NCBI GenBank assembly: GCA_030425425.1
Contig: JAUIAO010000029.1
Span: 1 to 64,000, forward strand
Length of the DNA: 64,000 bases
Source: Bacteroidia bacterium
GTDB lineage: Bacteria > Bacteroidota > Bacteroidia > Cytophagales > Cyclobacteriaceae
Reading direction: 5' to 3'
Shown here one piece after another: positions 8,144 through 15,141 of the stretch. Position numbers and translations under genes: made by a program. Every line of letters begins with the position of its first letter. Position 1 is the first letter of the stretch. The notes below the pieces were generated by a model, which worked only from the letters and a program-made list of their open reading frames with translations, did no database searches and had not been told where the DNA came from.

Positions 8144-9016
8144 ATGGAACAAAGAATATTGATTACAGGAGCAAGTGGAGGATTTGGATTTTTAACTTGC
8201 CAATCTCTTATTGAAAAAGGATACAAAGTTGTTGGAACAATGCGTTCAACCAAAGGGAAAAATGAAAAAGTTGCTGATTCTCTAAAATCAATTGGCGTTC
8301 ATTTAGTAGAAATGGATGTTACCAATGAAGAAAGCGTAAACAAAGGTGTTAAAAACGCTATTGATTTATTAAATGGTTTGGATGTTTTGATTAACAATGC
8401 AGGAGTTGGTGTATTTGGGATGCAAGAACATTTTACACCAGACGATATGAAATATGTGTTTGATGTAAATGTTTTTGGCGTTCAGCGTGTAATGCGAGCA
8501 ACTTTACCACATTTTAGAAAACAAGGAAAAGGAACAGTAATCTATACTTCAAGTTTGTTAGGTAGAATGACTTTACCTTTTTACGGTGTTTACAATGCTT
8601 CCAAATGGGCATTGGAGGCTATCGCAGAAAATTACAGAACAGAGTTATCTGCATTTGGAATTGAATCTAGTATTATTGAACCAGGAGGTTTTCCAACAAC
8701 ATTTATGGAAAACTTAAAAAAGCCTAGCGACAACAGCAGAGACGAAGCCTATGGTGACTTTATGCAAGCACCAAAAGCTATGTTTGATGGATTTGAACAG
8801 GCTTTAGAAGCAAATACAGAGCAAAGGCCACAAAAAGTTGCAGATGCCATTACAAATCTTATTGCGATTCCTTACGGAGAAAAACCTATGCGAACTGTAG
8901 TTGATTATATGGGAATGGGAGAACACATTACCAATTATAATGAAATGTTGGACAATGTAACTTTTGGAATTTATTCTGCTTTTGGAAATGAAGGAATGTT
9001 GAAAATAAATAAATAA
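8144..9016 (+). CDS. Short-chain dehydrogenase/reductase (SDR)
   Basis: A 290-residue classical SDR with a Rossmann fold. The cofactor motif TGASGGFG is at 8-15, NNAG at 84-87, and the catalytic residues are Ser136-137 with Tyr150 and Lys154 in YGVYNASKW. It should reduce or oxidise an alcohol or carbonyl with NAD(P). The substrate cannot be read from the sequence. It follows an AraC regulator and overlaps almost directly with a SnoaL-like gene (one base between stop and next start), so the three form a small regulated module. Confidence 0.9.
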   Translation: MEQRILITGASGGFGFLTCQSLIEKGYKVVGTMRSTKGKNEKVADSLKSIGVHLVEMDVTNEESVNKGVKNAIDLLNGLDVLINNAGVGVFGMQEHFTPDDMKYVFDVNVFGVQRVMRATLPHFRKQGKGTVIYTSSLLGRMTLPFYGVYNASKWALEAIAENYRTELSAFGIESSIIEPGGFPTTFMENLKKPSDNSRDEAYGDFMQAPKAMFDGFEQALEANTEQRPQKVADAITNLIAIPYGEKPMRTVVDYMGMGEHITNYNEMLDNVTFGIYSAFGNEGMLKINK

Positions 9017-9017
9017 A

Positions 9018-9449
9018 ATGGAATTTACTGTTAAAGAGCAAATCATTGAAATAGTTCATAAACTGTTTATCTATACGGATAATCAAGAATGGAAAAAACT
9101 TCAAAAAGAAGTGTTTTCAGAGCTCGTTGACTTTGATATGTCCTCACTTGGTGGAGAAATTTCCAAGAAGAGTTCTATTGACATTTGTAATGAATGGAAA
9201 CAAGGATTTGAAGGTATAGATTCCATAAACCATTTAGCAGGAAATCATTTGGTTAAAATCAGCAATAATTCGGCAGAAGTTTTTATTTACGCAACTGCTA
9301 CACATTTTAAAGAATCGGCAATCAAAGGAAAAACTCGAGAATTTGTTGGGAGTTACAATTTACATTTAGTTAAAAATATGAAACGATGGAAAATTGACAA
9401 ATTCAAGTATAATCTAAAGTATATGACTGGAAATCTCGATTTGAAATAA
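9018..9449 (+). CDS. SnoaL/NTF2-like protein
   Basis: A 143-residue protein with the cone-shaped NTF2-like pattern: helical start (QIIEIVHKLFIYTDNQEWKK), VDFDMSSLGG, then alternating strands ending YNLHLVKNMKRWKIDKFKYN. Such proteins are polyketide-cyclase-like isomerases, hydrolases or ligand-binding proteins. It is translationally coupled to the SDR upstream, which suggests a joint role in modifying a small molecule. The unit ends at palindrome P5. Confidence 0.75.
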   Translation: MEFTVKEQIIEIVHKLFIYTDNQEWKKLQKEVFSELVDFDMSSLGGEISKKSSIDICNEWKQGFEGIDSINHLAGNHLVKISNNSAEVFIYATATHFKESAIKGKTREFVGSYNLHLVKNMKRWKIDKFKYNLKYMTGNLDLK

Positions 9450-9475
9450 GTATTGAGGAAATGGAGTAATAACTA

Positions 9476-9608
9476 TTGCCAACAACGTATATAAAAAAAT
9501 AGCGGTTTTGGGGCTAACCTGAACCGCTTTTGCCTTTATTTAAGTATATTGCTTTCCGAAAAGTTAGTGCTCAAAAATCCGCTACTTTTCATATACAAGA
9601 CCGTTAAA
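9476..9608. repeat. attC-like palindrome P5, right end of the array
   Basis: The left arm TTGCCAACAACGTATATAAA then AAAATAGCGGTTTT pairs with the right arm (CCGCTACTTTTCATATACAA, then GACCGTTAAA). It shares the AGCGG/CCGCT core with P1. Its final bases CCGTTAAA run into the stop codon (9604-9606) of the reverse-strand glycosyltransferase. The opening bases do not complement the start of the preceding unit (GTTAAAAAAT), unlike P2, P3 and P4. Confidence 0.8.
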
Positions 9609-10764
9609 TAAACAACTCCTTATAAATCTCCATTGTGGACTTGTTGTAGCTCCAATTCTTCCACGCATACTTTAAAGCTTCTCGTCCAATGTCGGTGCGT
9701 AATTGAGCATCAGTAATCAATTTCTGTAATTGCTCTTTCCACTCATTTTCATTTTTCGCAAGCATGCCATTTTCACCATGCTTGATGATTTCAGAATAAG
9801 GAAAAAGAGAAGAACTTATCATAGGAATTGCAAAAGCAGCAGCCTCCAAATACTTTACAAATGATTTTCCTTCCGTATTAAATAGATGGTCGTTCATGGG
9901 GTGAAGTATTACATCCAAGGCGAGCTTATTCAACTTAGTGGGATATTCTAAAAAAGACACTGGCTTCACGAATTTGAAAGTTAAATCACCAAGGCTGTTT
10001 TCGTCTTTGAGTTTTCCATTCCAACCAAAAATGAAGAGTTCCGCATTTTGGTCTTTCAATACTTCCTGCAAAACAGGTAAAATGCTTTTAACATCTTCCG
10101 ATTGTGAAGGATTGGTAATGATTCCCAGTCTTACAGTTTTACCATTATTCTTGTTGATTTGAGGAACTTCGGCATAAGCTTGATTAGAAAGTAAGTTGGG
10201 AACAAAAGCAAACATCGGATCCGAATCAGGAAAAGCGACTTCCAACTTATCTTCAATGGCTTCCAATATTCCATTGGTTGGAGCTGTTATCGCATCCATT
10301 TTGGAAAGGTTCTCCAATAGCTTATCCAGTTGCTCTTTTGGGTACTTTTTTATTCCGGGATGATAGTCAGGAAAATTGAAATAATGACAATCAATATCCA
10401 TTACAAACTGAATGCGGTCATTAATGGAAACAATACCTTCAATGATGGGTTGAATATCTGTAAAGAAGGTAGGAAATACGATGTAGTCAGCCCAACGAAT
10501 TAATCGTTCATCAACCGGAGTATCGTATTCATCATGCTTTTTGTTGAAGTTCCATTTGTGAATTTGATTCACAACAGCTTTATGCGACTTGGTTTTATTG
10601 AGCTCCAAAGCAGGTGCAATCATTCTGTAATAACCCGAAGCATTCATACAAGGAGCCACATACAGCACATGCACTTTTTCAGCTTCATCTTGTAGTTCAG
10701 GGTATTTTTCCTCGAAGGAAAGGGAGCTGTTTAATCGCTCCAATAGTTCTTTTAAATTTCTCAT
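9604..10764 (-). CDS. Glycosyltransferase (GT4-like) in the element core operon
   Basis: A 386-residue GT-B type protein. The N-terminal half has VLYVAPCMNASGYYRMIAPA and FVMDIDCHYFNFPDYHPG. The C-terminal half resembles GT4 donor-binding domains (VRLGIITNPSQSEDVKSILP, then AAAFAIPMISSSLFPYSEI and HGENGMLAKNENEW). It would transfer a sugar from a nucleotide donor; the acceptor is unknown. It is the last gene of a tightly coupled reverse operon, with a 4-bp overlap upstream. Its stop codon coincides with the end of palindrome P5, so the cassette array abuts this gene exactly. Confidence 0.75.
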   Translation of the reverse strand: MRNLKELLERLNSSLSFEEKYPELQDEAEKVHVLYVAPCMNASGYYRMIAPALELNKTKSHKAVVNQIHKWNFNKKHDEYDTPVDERLIRWADYIVFPTFFTDIQPIIEGIVSINDRIQFVMDIDCHYFNFPDYHPGIKKYPKEQLDKLLENLSKMDAITAPTNGILEAIEDKLEVAFPDSDPMFAFVPNLLSNQAYAEVPQINKNNGKTVRLGIITNPSQSEDVKSILPVLQEVLKDQNAELFIFGWNGKLKDENSLGDLTFKFVKPVSFLEYPTKLNKLALDVILHPMNDHLFNTEGKSFVKYLEAAAFAIPMISSSLFPYSEIIKHGENGMLAKNENEWKEQLQKLITDAQLRTDIGREALKYAWKNWSYNKSTMEIYKELFI

Positions 10765-11039
10765 GAGTTCACGTCTTTTTTTACCGGGGTTCCCTCGAAA
10801 TACTTTTCAATCTCGTTACCGGTTTGTTTGTCATAAATGATGGCAGCATCGGCTTTTGTGCCGTATTCCGTTACTTTCTTTCTAAGTCTTGCTAAACCTA
10901 AATTTCGGTCCAGGAACTTGGAATACTTGTGCTTCCAGTCCAATGACCATAGCGTTCTTACATTGCCATCTTTGAAATAGATGAGCAGTTTTGAAAGGGA
11001 ATCCCTTTTTAATTTCCAACCTTCTTTGGGTGCTGTCAT
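10761..11039 (-). CDS. Hypothetical 92-residue protein, element core operon
   Basis: Not recognised. It is basic at the start (MTAPKEGWKLKRDSLSKLLI), with a WSLDWKHKYSKFLDRN segment and a charged C-terminus. It overlaps the genes on both sides by 4 bases, so it is almost certainly translated as part of the operon. Confidence 0.6.
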   Translation of the reverse strand: MTAPKEGWKLKRDSLSKLLIYFKDGNVRTLWSLDWKHKYSKFLDRNLGLARLRKKVTEYGTKADAAIIYDKQTGNEIEKYFEGTPVKKDVNS

Positions 11040-11515
11040 GGTTTAAATTGTTTTATTAATGTTTTCAATGGAATAAGGCTATGGTGCTTTTCACCATGGC
11101 ATAAGAAAACCTTTACCAGGTTGTCTTGAAGCTGAATTTTAGCATTGACCTTTTCAGGTGGGATAGCATGAGCAATGGCGAGATGCTGCAAATAATCACT
11201 CACTCGCTTCTCAACAATAGGCTGTAAACCTAATGCCGTTGCCATACCATCACCTGCAAAAAAGTCGATTAATTCAGGTGTGGGAATAGCATAGAGCATT
11301 TCTATTTCTGTGATCAATCGGGCTTTACATTGTTTGTTTTGCAAGCCGATTTCTACAATCATATCTTCTTTAGAAAGTCGATAATTCTTGGATTGCACCT
11401 GAAAATAGCCCTGTACATTGCTAATGACTTTCTTTTCATAGCCAAAAACATCTATGGTTACATTCTCCATATAGTTTTTAAGGCTCTCTTTGATTCCTTT
11501 TTTCTTTCCTAGCAT
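11036..11515 (-). CDS. Hypothetical 159-residue protein, element core operon
   Basis: Not recognised. The reading frame is open further upstream, but that part lies inside the preceding gene, and the ATG at 11515 begins two bases after its stop codon. The protein starts MLGKKKGIKESLKNYMENVT and contains IEMLYAIPTPELIDFFAGDG and LAIAHAIPPEKVNAKIQLQD. No membrane segment or signal is seen. Confidence 0.6.
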   Translation of the reverse strand: MLGKKKGIKESLKNYMENVTIDVFGYEKKVISNVQGYFQVQSKNYRLSKEDMIVEIGLQNKQCKARLITEIEMLYAIPTPELIDFFAGDGMATALGLQPIVEKRVSDYLQHLAIAHAIPPEKVNAKIQLQDNLVKVFLCHGEKHHSLIPLKTLIKQFKP

Positions 11516-11517
11516 AT

Positions 11518-12786
11518 CTATCTGATTTGATGAATAACTTCCGGTTTGAGCACCGCAGCATGAAATAGGTGCAATAGAGATTGATCGCCCAGTTTGCCGA
11601 TTCGTGTTTCGCATTCTCGATACACCTGAAGCGAAGACTTTCGATTGGAATCTGTTTTTTTCTCGTTGTTCAAATACTTTTTGATTTGAGCATGGAGAAT
11701 GAGTTTTTTGCGGACTTCCTCTTTGCGTTCCAAGTGTTTTTGAAGCCACTTTTTGGTTCCGGTGAATCCGGAAGGGTTATTGGTGTCGAAATAGCGATAT
11801 GGAAGTTGCACAAAACGCTTTTCGGGATCCTTGGCAACAAAATCTCGAACGAGGTAAACCCGTTCGCAATAATTTTGATGCACATTGGATAAAAACTTGT
11901 CGGAAACAGGCTCATACCACTTGACAAGCATCTCTTTGGCTTGGTTTTCCTGAAATTCAGTCAGAAAAACATCCCTGTACAAAAGGTTTTTCGCCAGTTT
12001 CCACAAGCTTTCTGCATAAAAATTAAGGGAAGTGCTGCGAGCCGAACCGTCCTGTTGTTTCCAGTTTTGTTCATTATTGGCTCGCTTTCGCACTTTTCCC
12101 CCGGTATCTTTAGAAATTTTCGCAACTTTTCCCCCGGTGTTTCCAGTTAAAATGTTTCCAGTAGGGTAACCTGCTTTATTTAAAATTTCCGTGAGCGATA
12201 GCGAACTCCGATTTCTTTGGTTGCCAGTTCTTCTCTGATCAGGAGATGAACCGTTGGAGTTATCTACACCTATTATTAAATTATTTTTATTGTAACTATT
12301 GTTTCTAGTGTATGTATGAGGACAATTTGTCGTACCCTCATTTTTAATTGATTGATTTTCAAGGTCTTTTTGTTTTGCTTCCTGCAACTCCTTTTCGGCT
12401 TCCAAAAGGTCTTTTCGACACCTTGCTAACAGTATTTTAGGGTTTATCAACAATTCATATCCGCTATTGCTTCCGCAAAACTCCTTGCCTGTGATAATAT
12501 CTGCTTCTTGTAGTTTGATGATATGTCTTTGAATGGTTCTTGGGCTTACCTTGACCAATCCTGCTAATTGAGAATTGTTTGTTTTTAGAGCCGGCAGGTT
12601 TTCAGCCGTTAGCTCCATAATGCCATTTGCCTTGATTAAAAAGGCTCCGTAAATGCGAATGATTTCCTTGGCGGTTAGCAGTACACTTGCTTTGATCTTA
12701 TCCGATAAAGCCTCATGTGAATCGTTGTGGTATTCCACGAACTGATCCAGTGCTTTATAGGAGATTGAATAATTGATGACCAACAT
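11518..12786 (-). CDS. Winged-helix-like protein, element core operon
   Basis: A 422-residue protein starting MLVINYSISYKALDQF. A helix-turn-helix/winged-helix region lies at about residues 60-120 (LAGLVKVSPRTIQRHIIKLQ). It is followed by a charged, Asn/Gly-rich linker (about 150-250) and a basic helical C-terminal half (SLWKLAKNLLYRDVFLTEFQ onward). The layout resembles replication- or regulation-type proteins of Bacteroidota elements, but I do not recognise the family. The frame is open 34 codons further upstream into the neighbouring gene. I prefer the ATG at 12786, which follows that gene's stop after 11 bases. Confidence 0.6.
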   Translation of the reverse strand: MLVINYSISYKALDQFVEYHNDSHEALSDKIKASVLLTAKEIIRIYGAFLIKANGIMELTAENLPALKTNNSQLAGLVKVSPRTIQRHIIKLQEADIITGKEFCGSNSGYELLINPKILLARCRKDLLEAEKELQEAKQKDLENQSIKNEGTTNCPHTYTRNNSYNKNNLIIGVDNSNGSSPDQRRTGNQRNRSSLSLTEILNKAGYPTGNILTGNTGGKVAKISKDTGGKVRKRANNEQNWKQQDGSARSTSLNFYAESLWKLAKNLLYRDVFLTEFQENQAKEMLVKWYEPVSDKFLSNVHQNYCERVYLVRDFVAKDPEKRFVQLPYRYFDTNNPSGFTGTKKWLQKHLERKEEVRKKLILHAQIKKYLNNEKKTDSNRKSSLQVYRECETRIGKLGDQSLLHLFHAAVLKPEVIHQIR

Positions 12787-12797
12787 GATGATATATT

Positions 12798-13127
12798 TTA
12801 AATGACATGAGCTATCGCTCGATATATTCCGAAGGGTTTTAAGTCCAGGTTCGTGGCTTGTCTTACCAACCTGAATCGCTTCACCCAAATAATTTCTTGA
12901 TAGGATGTTGTAATGTCTGCTGCATCGAATTGAGCAACATAAATTTGAAGACCTTGCTTATAGAAGGGTAAAGGATTTTTATAAAGCATACAGCCCAGTT
13001 CAGATTGGAAGCTGTGCCATTCACCGTTCTTTACGCCTTTAGGAAGACTGAATTGCAAGCAATCTTCTTCTAGTGAACGCCCTTCACCAGTCAAAACCTT
13101 GAAAAATATGTTAGCAGGTCTGACCAT
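12798..13127 (-). CDS. Hypothetical 109-residue protein, element core operon
   Basis: Not recognised. The beta-rich sequence contains FKVLTGEGRSLEEDCLQFSL, GEWHSFQSELGCMLYKNPLP and IWVKRFRLVRQATNLDLKPF. Its start overlaps the end of the small gene upstream by 17 bases. No signal peptide or membrane segment is seen. Confidence 0.55.
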   Translation of the reverse strand: MVRPANIFFKVLTGEGRSLEEDCLQFSLPKGVKNGEWHSFQSELGCMLYKNPLPFYKQGLQIYVAQFDAADITTSYQEIIWVKRFRLVRQATNLDLKPFGIYRAIAHVI

Positions 13128-13215
13128 AAGAAGGGTTTGTTTCCTTTACCTGTTCAATCAATGCCTTCAACTCTGAAAGGAAAGCATGATATTTACTATT
13201 TTGTATAACTTTCAT
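13111..13215 (-). CDS. Small 34-residue protein
   Basis: MKVIQNSKYHAFLSELKALI then EQVKETNPSYGQTC. It lies between the HTH gene and the 109-residue gene, overlapping the latter. A longer upstream extension of the frame exists but would run into the HTH gene. It is probably a genuine operon member or a coupling leader; function unknown. Confidence 0.4.
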   Translation of the reverse strand: MKVIQNSKYHAFLSELKALIEQVKETNPSYGQTC

Positions 13216-13223
13216 AAACTGAA

Positions 13224-13466
13224 TTAGTATTCTTTGTTTAGCACTTCTTCGGCATGACGTTTTAATTCGGCACGCTTTTCTTTCATTTCTTGGATGATTA
13301 ACCAACCTTCTTTCCAAATTTTTTCAGCGAGGTGAAGGCGTATTTCTTCTCCTTCCAAAAACTTATAAATCGTTGGACGTGAGATACCTGTACGGCTTTT
13401 TATCATCTGTATTCCTTTCAAAGGAAGCTCATCTTTGAACCCTTTTATTTCTTCTCGTGTAAACAT
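13224..13466 (-). CDS. Small helix-turn-helix protein heading the core operon
   Basis: An 80-residue protein with a Cro/resolvase-like helix-turn-helix (KGIQMIKSRTGISRPTIYKF, about 16-36) and a long basic helix (IIQEMKEKRAELKRHAEEVL). It is the first gene of the reverse operon and is divergent from an XRE-type regulator across a 116-base intergenic region with repeated GTAAAC motifs. It is likely part of the element's control switch. Confidence 0.65.
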   Translation of the reverse strand: MFTREEIKGFKDELPLKGIQMIKSRTGISRPTIYKFLEGEEIRLHLAEKIWKEGWLIIQEMKEKRAELKRHAEEVLNKEY

Positions 13467-13485
13467 GTTGTAAATATTTTGTAAA

Positions 13486-13583
13486 TTTGTTTACCTTTAA
13501 TAAATAAAAATATCTATCTTTGCTGCAAAGATATACTAAATTAGTAAACTAATACAAATTAAATTGATAAAAATGGTAAACTA
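13486..13583. promoter_or_regulatory. Divergent control region with repeated GTAAAC operators
   Basis: The motif occurs as GTTTACC (13489-13495, reverse), TTAGTAAACTAA (13541-13552) and TGGTAAACTA (13574-13583, touching the XRE start codon). A Bacteroidota -7 box TATCTTTG lies at 13515-13522. ACTAAATTAGT, a perfect palindrome, lies at 13535-13545 and recurs before dinB. It is likely bound by one of the two flanking HTH proteins. Confidence 0.5.
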
Positions 13584-14188
13584 TGGTTGATAAAGAAATT
13601 ACCAGAGAGATGCTGAATGAGCGATATGTGTCTGCAATAGAACATCTTATGCGAGTGCATACGCTAAAAAATCAGCGTGAATTTTCTGCTAAAATGGAAG
13701 AGAATCCCACAGTATTCTCTCAAATTAAGTCAGGAAATAGAAATGCCTCACTCACGCAGTTAACTAAAATTGTAAACGATTTCGACCTGAATGCAAACTA
13801 TTTTCTAAAGTTTGAGAATCAAAAGGAGCCAATCGAATACAGTGAGCTGAACATTAATCCAACAATTTCAGGGGATAATCAGGATGTGATGGTTGGTAAG
13901 AATGTTTCCAAAAATGACGGAGTTGTTCATGGAGACTTCTACAATGTAGAGAAGCTAATCAATCAAGCTCCACCGGAGTTAAGAGAACATATCAGACAGT
14001 TGCAAACCAAGTATGAGCTGCTAGAAAAGGAAAACAGCAAATTCAAGGACGAAGTCAGCGAATTAAAAAAAATAATCGCAAACATGACTTCACAGCTCAA
14101 TGACGCACATGCTCAAATCAAAGAGAAAGACGAGCGTTTGTATCAGGCACAATGCGAACTGATTGAAGTTTACAAAAAGAAGAAGTAG
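13583..14188 (+). CDS. XRE-family regulator with coiled coil
   Basis: A 201-residue protein with a helix-turn-helix domain (about 18-72; LKNQREFSAKMEENPTVFSQ and NRNASLTQLTKIVNDFDLNA) and a short linker. A long coiled coil follows (about 130-198; ELREHIRQLQTKYELLEKEN onward) that probably dimerises it. It is divergent from the core operon and leads the operon that ends with the recombinase, so it is the likely master switch of integration and excision. No protease or peptidase domain for SOS-type self-cleavage is seen. Confidence 0.75.
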   Translation: MVDKEITREMLNERYVSAIEHLMRVHTLKNQREFSAKMEENPTVFSQIKSGNRNASLTQLTKIVNDFDLNANYFLKFENQKEPIEYSELNINPTISGDNQDVMVGKNVSKNDGVVHGDFYNVEKLINQAPPELREHIRQLQTKYELLEKENSKFKDEVSELKKIIANMTSQLNDAHAQIKEKDERLYQAQCELIEVYKKKK

Positions 14189-14192
14189 GATT

Positions 14193-14855
14193 ATGAAGAG
14201 CAATAATCACATAGTAACTGGTCAATCTCCATTAGAGCAATTGGTTTTTTGTTTGCGAAACAAAAAGGTGGACTGTGTTTTATTGTCTTCTGATCAAAAT
14301 GTAAGCCTTTCATTTATTGATGGTATTAATGAAGCAATTCTATTTCAGGCATCCGATTTTAATTTGAATCAAACTGCCGTTCAGAAATTATCGTCATCGC
14401 TTAACGAACAAACTAACAGAAATGGTATATGGCTTAGTTATTTAGAAAGTCGTGTATTAAATGTGTTGGTGAGTGAAAAATCCACCCTAATCACATTTGA
14501 TAAGAGTGGAAAGCTGATTAATAGCTTACATGGAATAGGCTGTTTTGTAATCCATCTTGCAGAATTAATAAAGGAGGCTTTTCCGGGAATATACCATTGG
14601 GCAAAGGAATTGAATCTAATAGCAATTGAGCAAAAGGAATCAAAAGCATTGGATTTTATACAAAACAAGAATTACCACAGCGTTAAAGTAATCAAACGCA
14701 AAGGTCAGCTTGATAGAGTAGAATGCGAAGAGAAAATGCCCATTGACAAAAGGGTAATTGATATAATGAAAGATGCTGCCTTCCAAAGTATTTCCATCAA
14801 CCAGGAAGACGGTAAGGCGGTACACATTAATAGAGTAGTAAAACAAAAGTTATGA
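14193..14855 (+). CDS. Hypothetical protein, recombinase operon
   Basis: A 220-residue protein, not recognised. The start at 14193 follows the XRE stop codon after four bases and is preferred over an upstream in-frame start inside that gene. It contains LEQLVFCLRNKKVDCVLLSS, VLVSEKSTLITFDKSGKLIN and FPGIYHWAKELNLIAIEQKE. It overlaps the next small gene by 4 bases, so it belongs to the recombinase operon. Confidence 0.55.
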   Translation: MKSNNHIVTGQSPLEQLVFCLRNKKVDCVLLSSDQNVSLSFIDGINEAILFQASDFNLNQTAVQKLSSSLNEQTNRNGIWLSYLESRVLNVLVSEKSTLITFDKSGKLINSLHGIGCFVIHLAELIKEAFPGIYHWAKELNLIAIEQKESKALDFIQNKNYHSVKVIKRKGQLDRVECEEKMPIDKRVIDIMKDAAFQSISINQEDGKAVHINRVVKQKL

Positions 14856-14986
14856 AAGCTTTGAGAAATATTCAGGCAACATCACAAACACTGGTCTTAT
14901 CAAAAGATTTGAGGGATTGGCGAAGTGAAGGAAAATGCAAACGAGAGAAAATGGATCTCATGCGGAAACGTATCGAAAAATTCTAA
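14852..14986 (+). CDS. Basic 44-residue protein upstream of the recombinase
   Basis: A 44-residue, strongly basic protein (MKALRNIQATSQTLVLSKDL then RDWRSEGKCKREKMDLMRKR). Its ATG overlaps the preceding stop as ATGA. Size, charge and position are compatible with a recombination directionality factor or DNA-binding accessory protein, but this is inference only. Confidence 0.5.
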   Translation: MKALRNIQATSQTLVLSKDLRDWRSEGKCKREKMDLMRKRIEKF

Positions 14987-14997
14987 AAGCAGAAAAA

Positions 14998-15141
14998 ATG
15001 ACACCGGAGAGACTTAGAGCTTTTCCGGGTTTTGAAGAAATAAAGGAAGATGAAGCAAAACATGTAATTGAAACTTTAGAGTGTTTTTGCGGAATCATTG
15101 TAAAACATATATCGAAAAAAGAAGATTATGAAGAACCTTGA
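14998..15141 (+). CDS. Small acidic 47-residue protein
   Basis: MTPERLRAFPGFEEIKEDEA then KHVIETLECFCGIIVKHISK. An in-frame start 63 bases upstream would overlap the preceding small gene, so the ATG at 14998 is preferred. It overlaps the recombinase start by 14 bases. Small proteins of this shape often precede serine recombinases in Bacteroidota; function unknown. Confidence 0.5.
   Translation: MTPERLRAFPGFEEIKEDEAKHVIETLECFCGIIVKHISKKEDYEEP

Larger units (their letters stand above)
3167..9608. mobile_element. Integron-like gene cassette array bounded by attC-like palindromes
   Basis: Five palindromes (P1-P5) separate four cargo units: sul-like folP; catB (reverse); CDF plus membrane methyltransferase; and AraC-SDR-SnoaL. 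Each palindrome opens with AACA and closes with CCGTT. GTTGGCTACC at the start of unit 1 is the exact complement of GGTAGCCAAC opening P2. GTTATGTGTA at unit 2 matches TACACATAAC opening P3. GTTGTAGCCA at unit 3 matches TGGCTACAAC opening P4. Unit 4 and P5 do not match. This is the arrangement of integron cassettes, where each attC is completed by the 5' end of its own cassette. No integrase is seen here. By cassette polarity it would be expected to the left. Confidence 0.75.

Noticed and set aside
3167..9608. Insertion sequence or MITE family as the explanation of the palindromes
   Set aside because: No transposase and no target-site duplication at the repeats; the ends are unit-specific and complementary across the gene, which transposon ends would not be.
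3060..9610. CRISPR array
   Set aside because: The repeats are long imperfect palindromes at gene-sized, unequal spacing; no short direct repeats with uniform spacers and no cas genes are present.
11516..11749. N-terminal extension of the 159-residue core gene
   Set aside because: The extension is a shadow of the overlapping winged-helix gene; the ATG at 11515 follows that gene's stop precisely.
13216..13317. N-terminal extension of the 34-residue gene
   Set aside because: It overlaps the small HTH gene in another frame and reads as a basic, low-complexity shadow.
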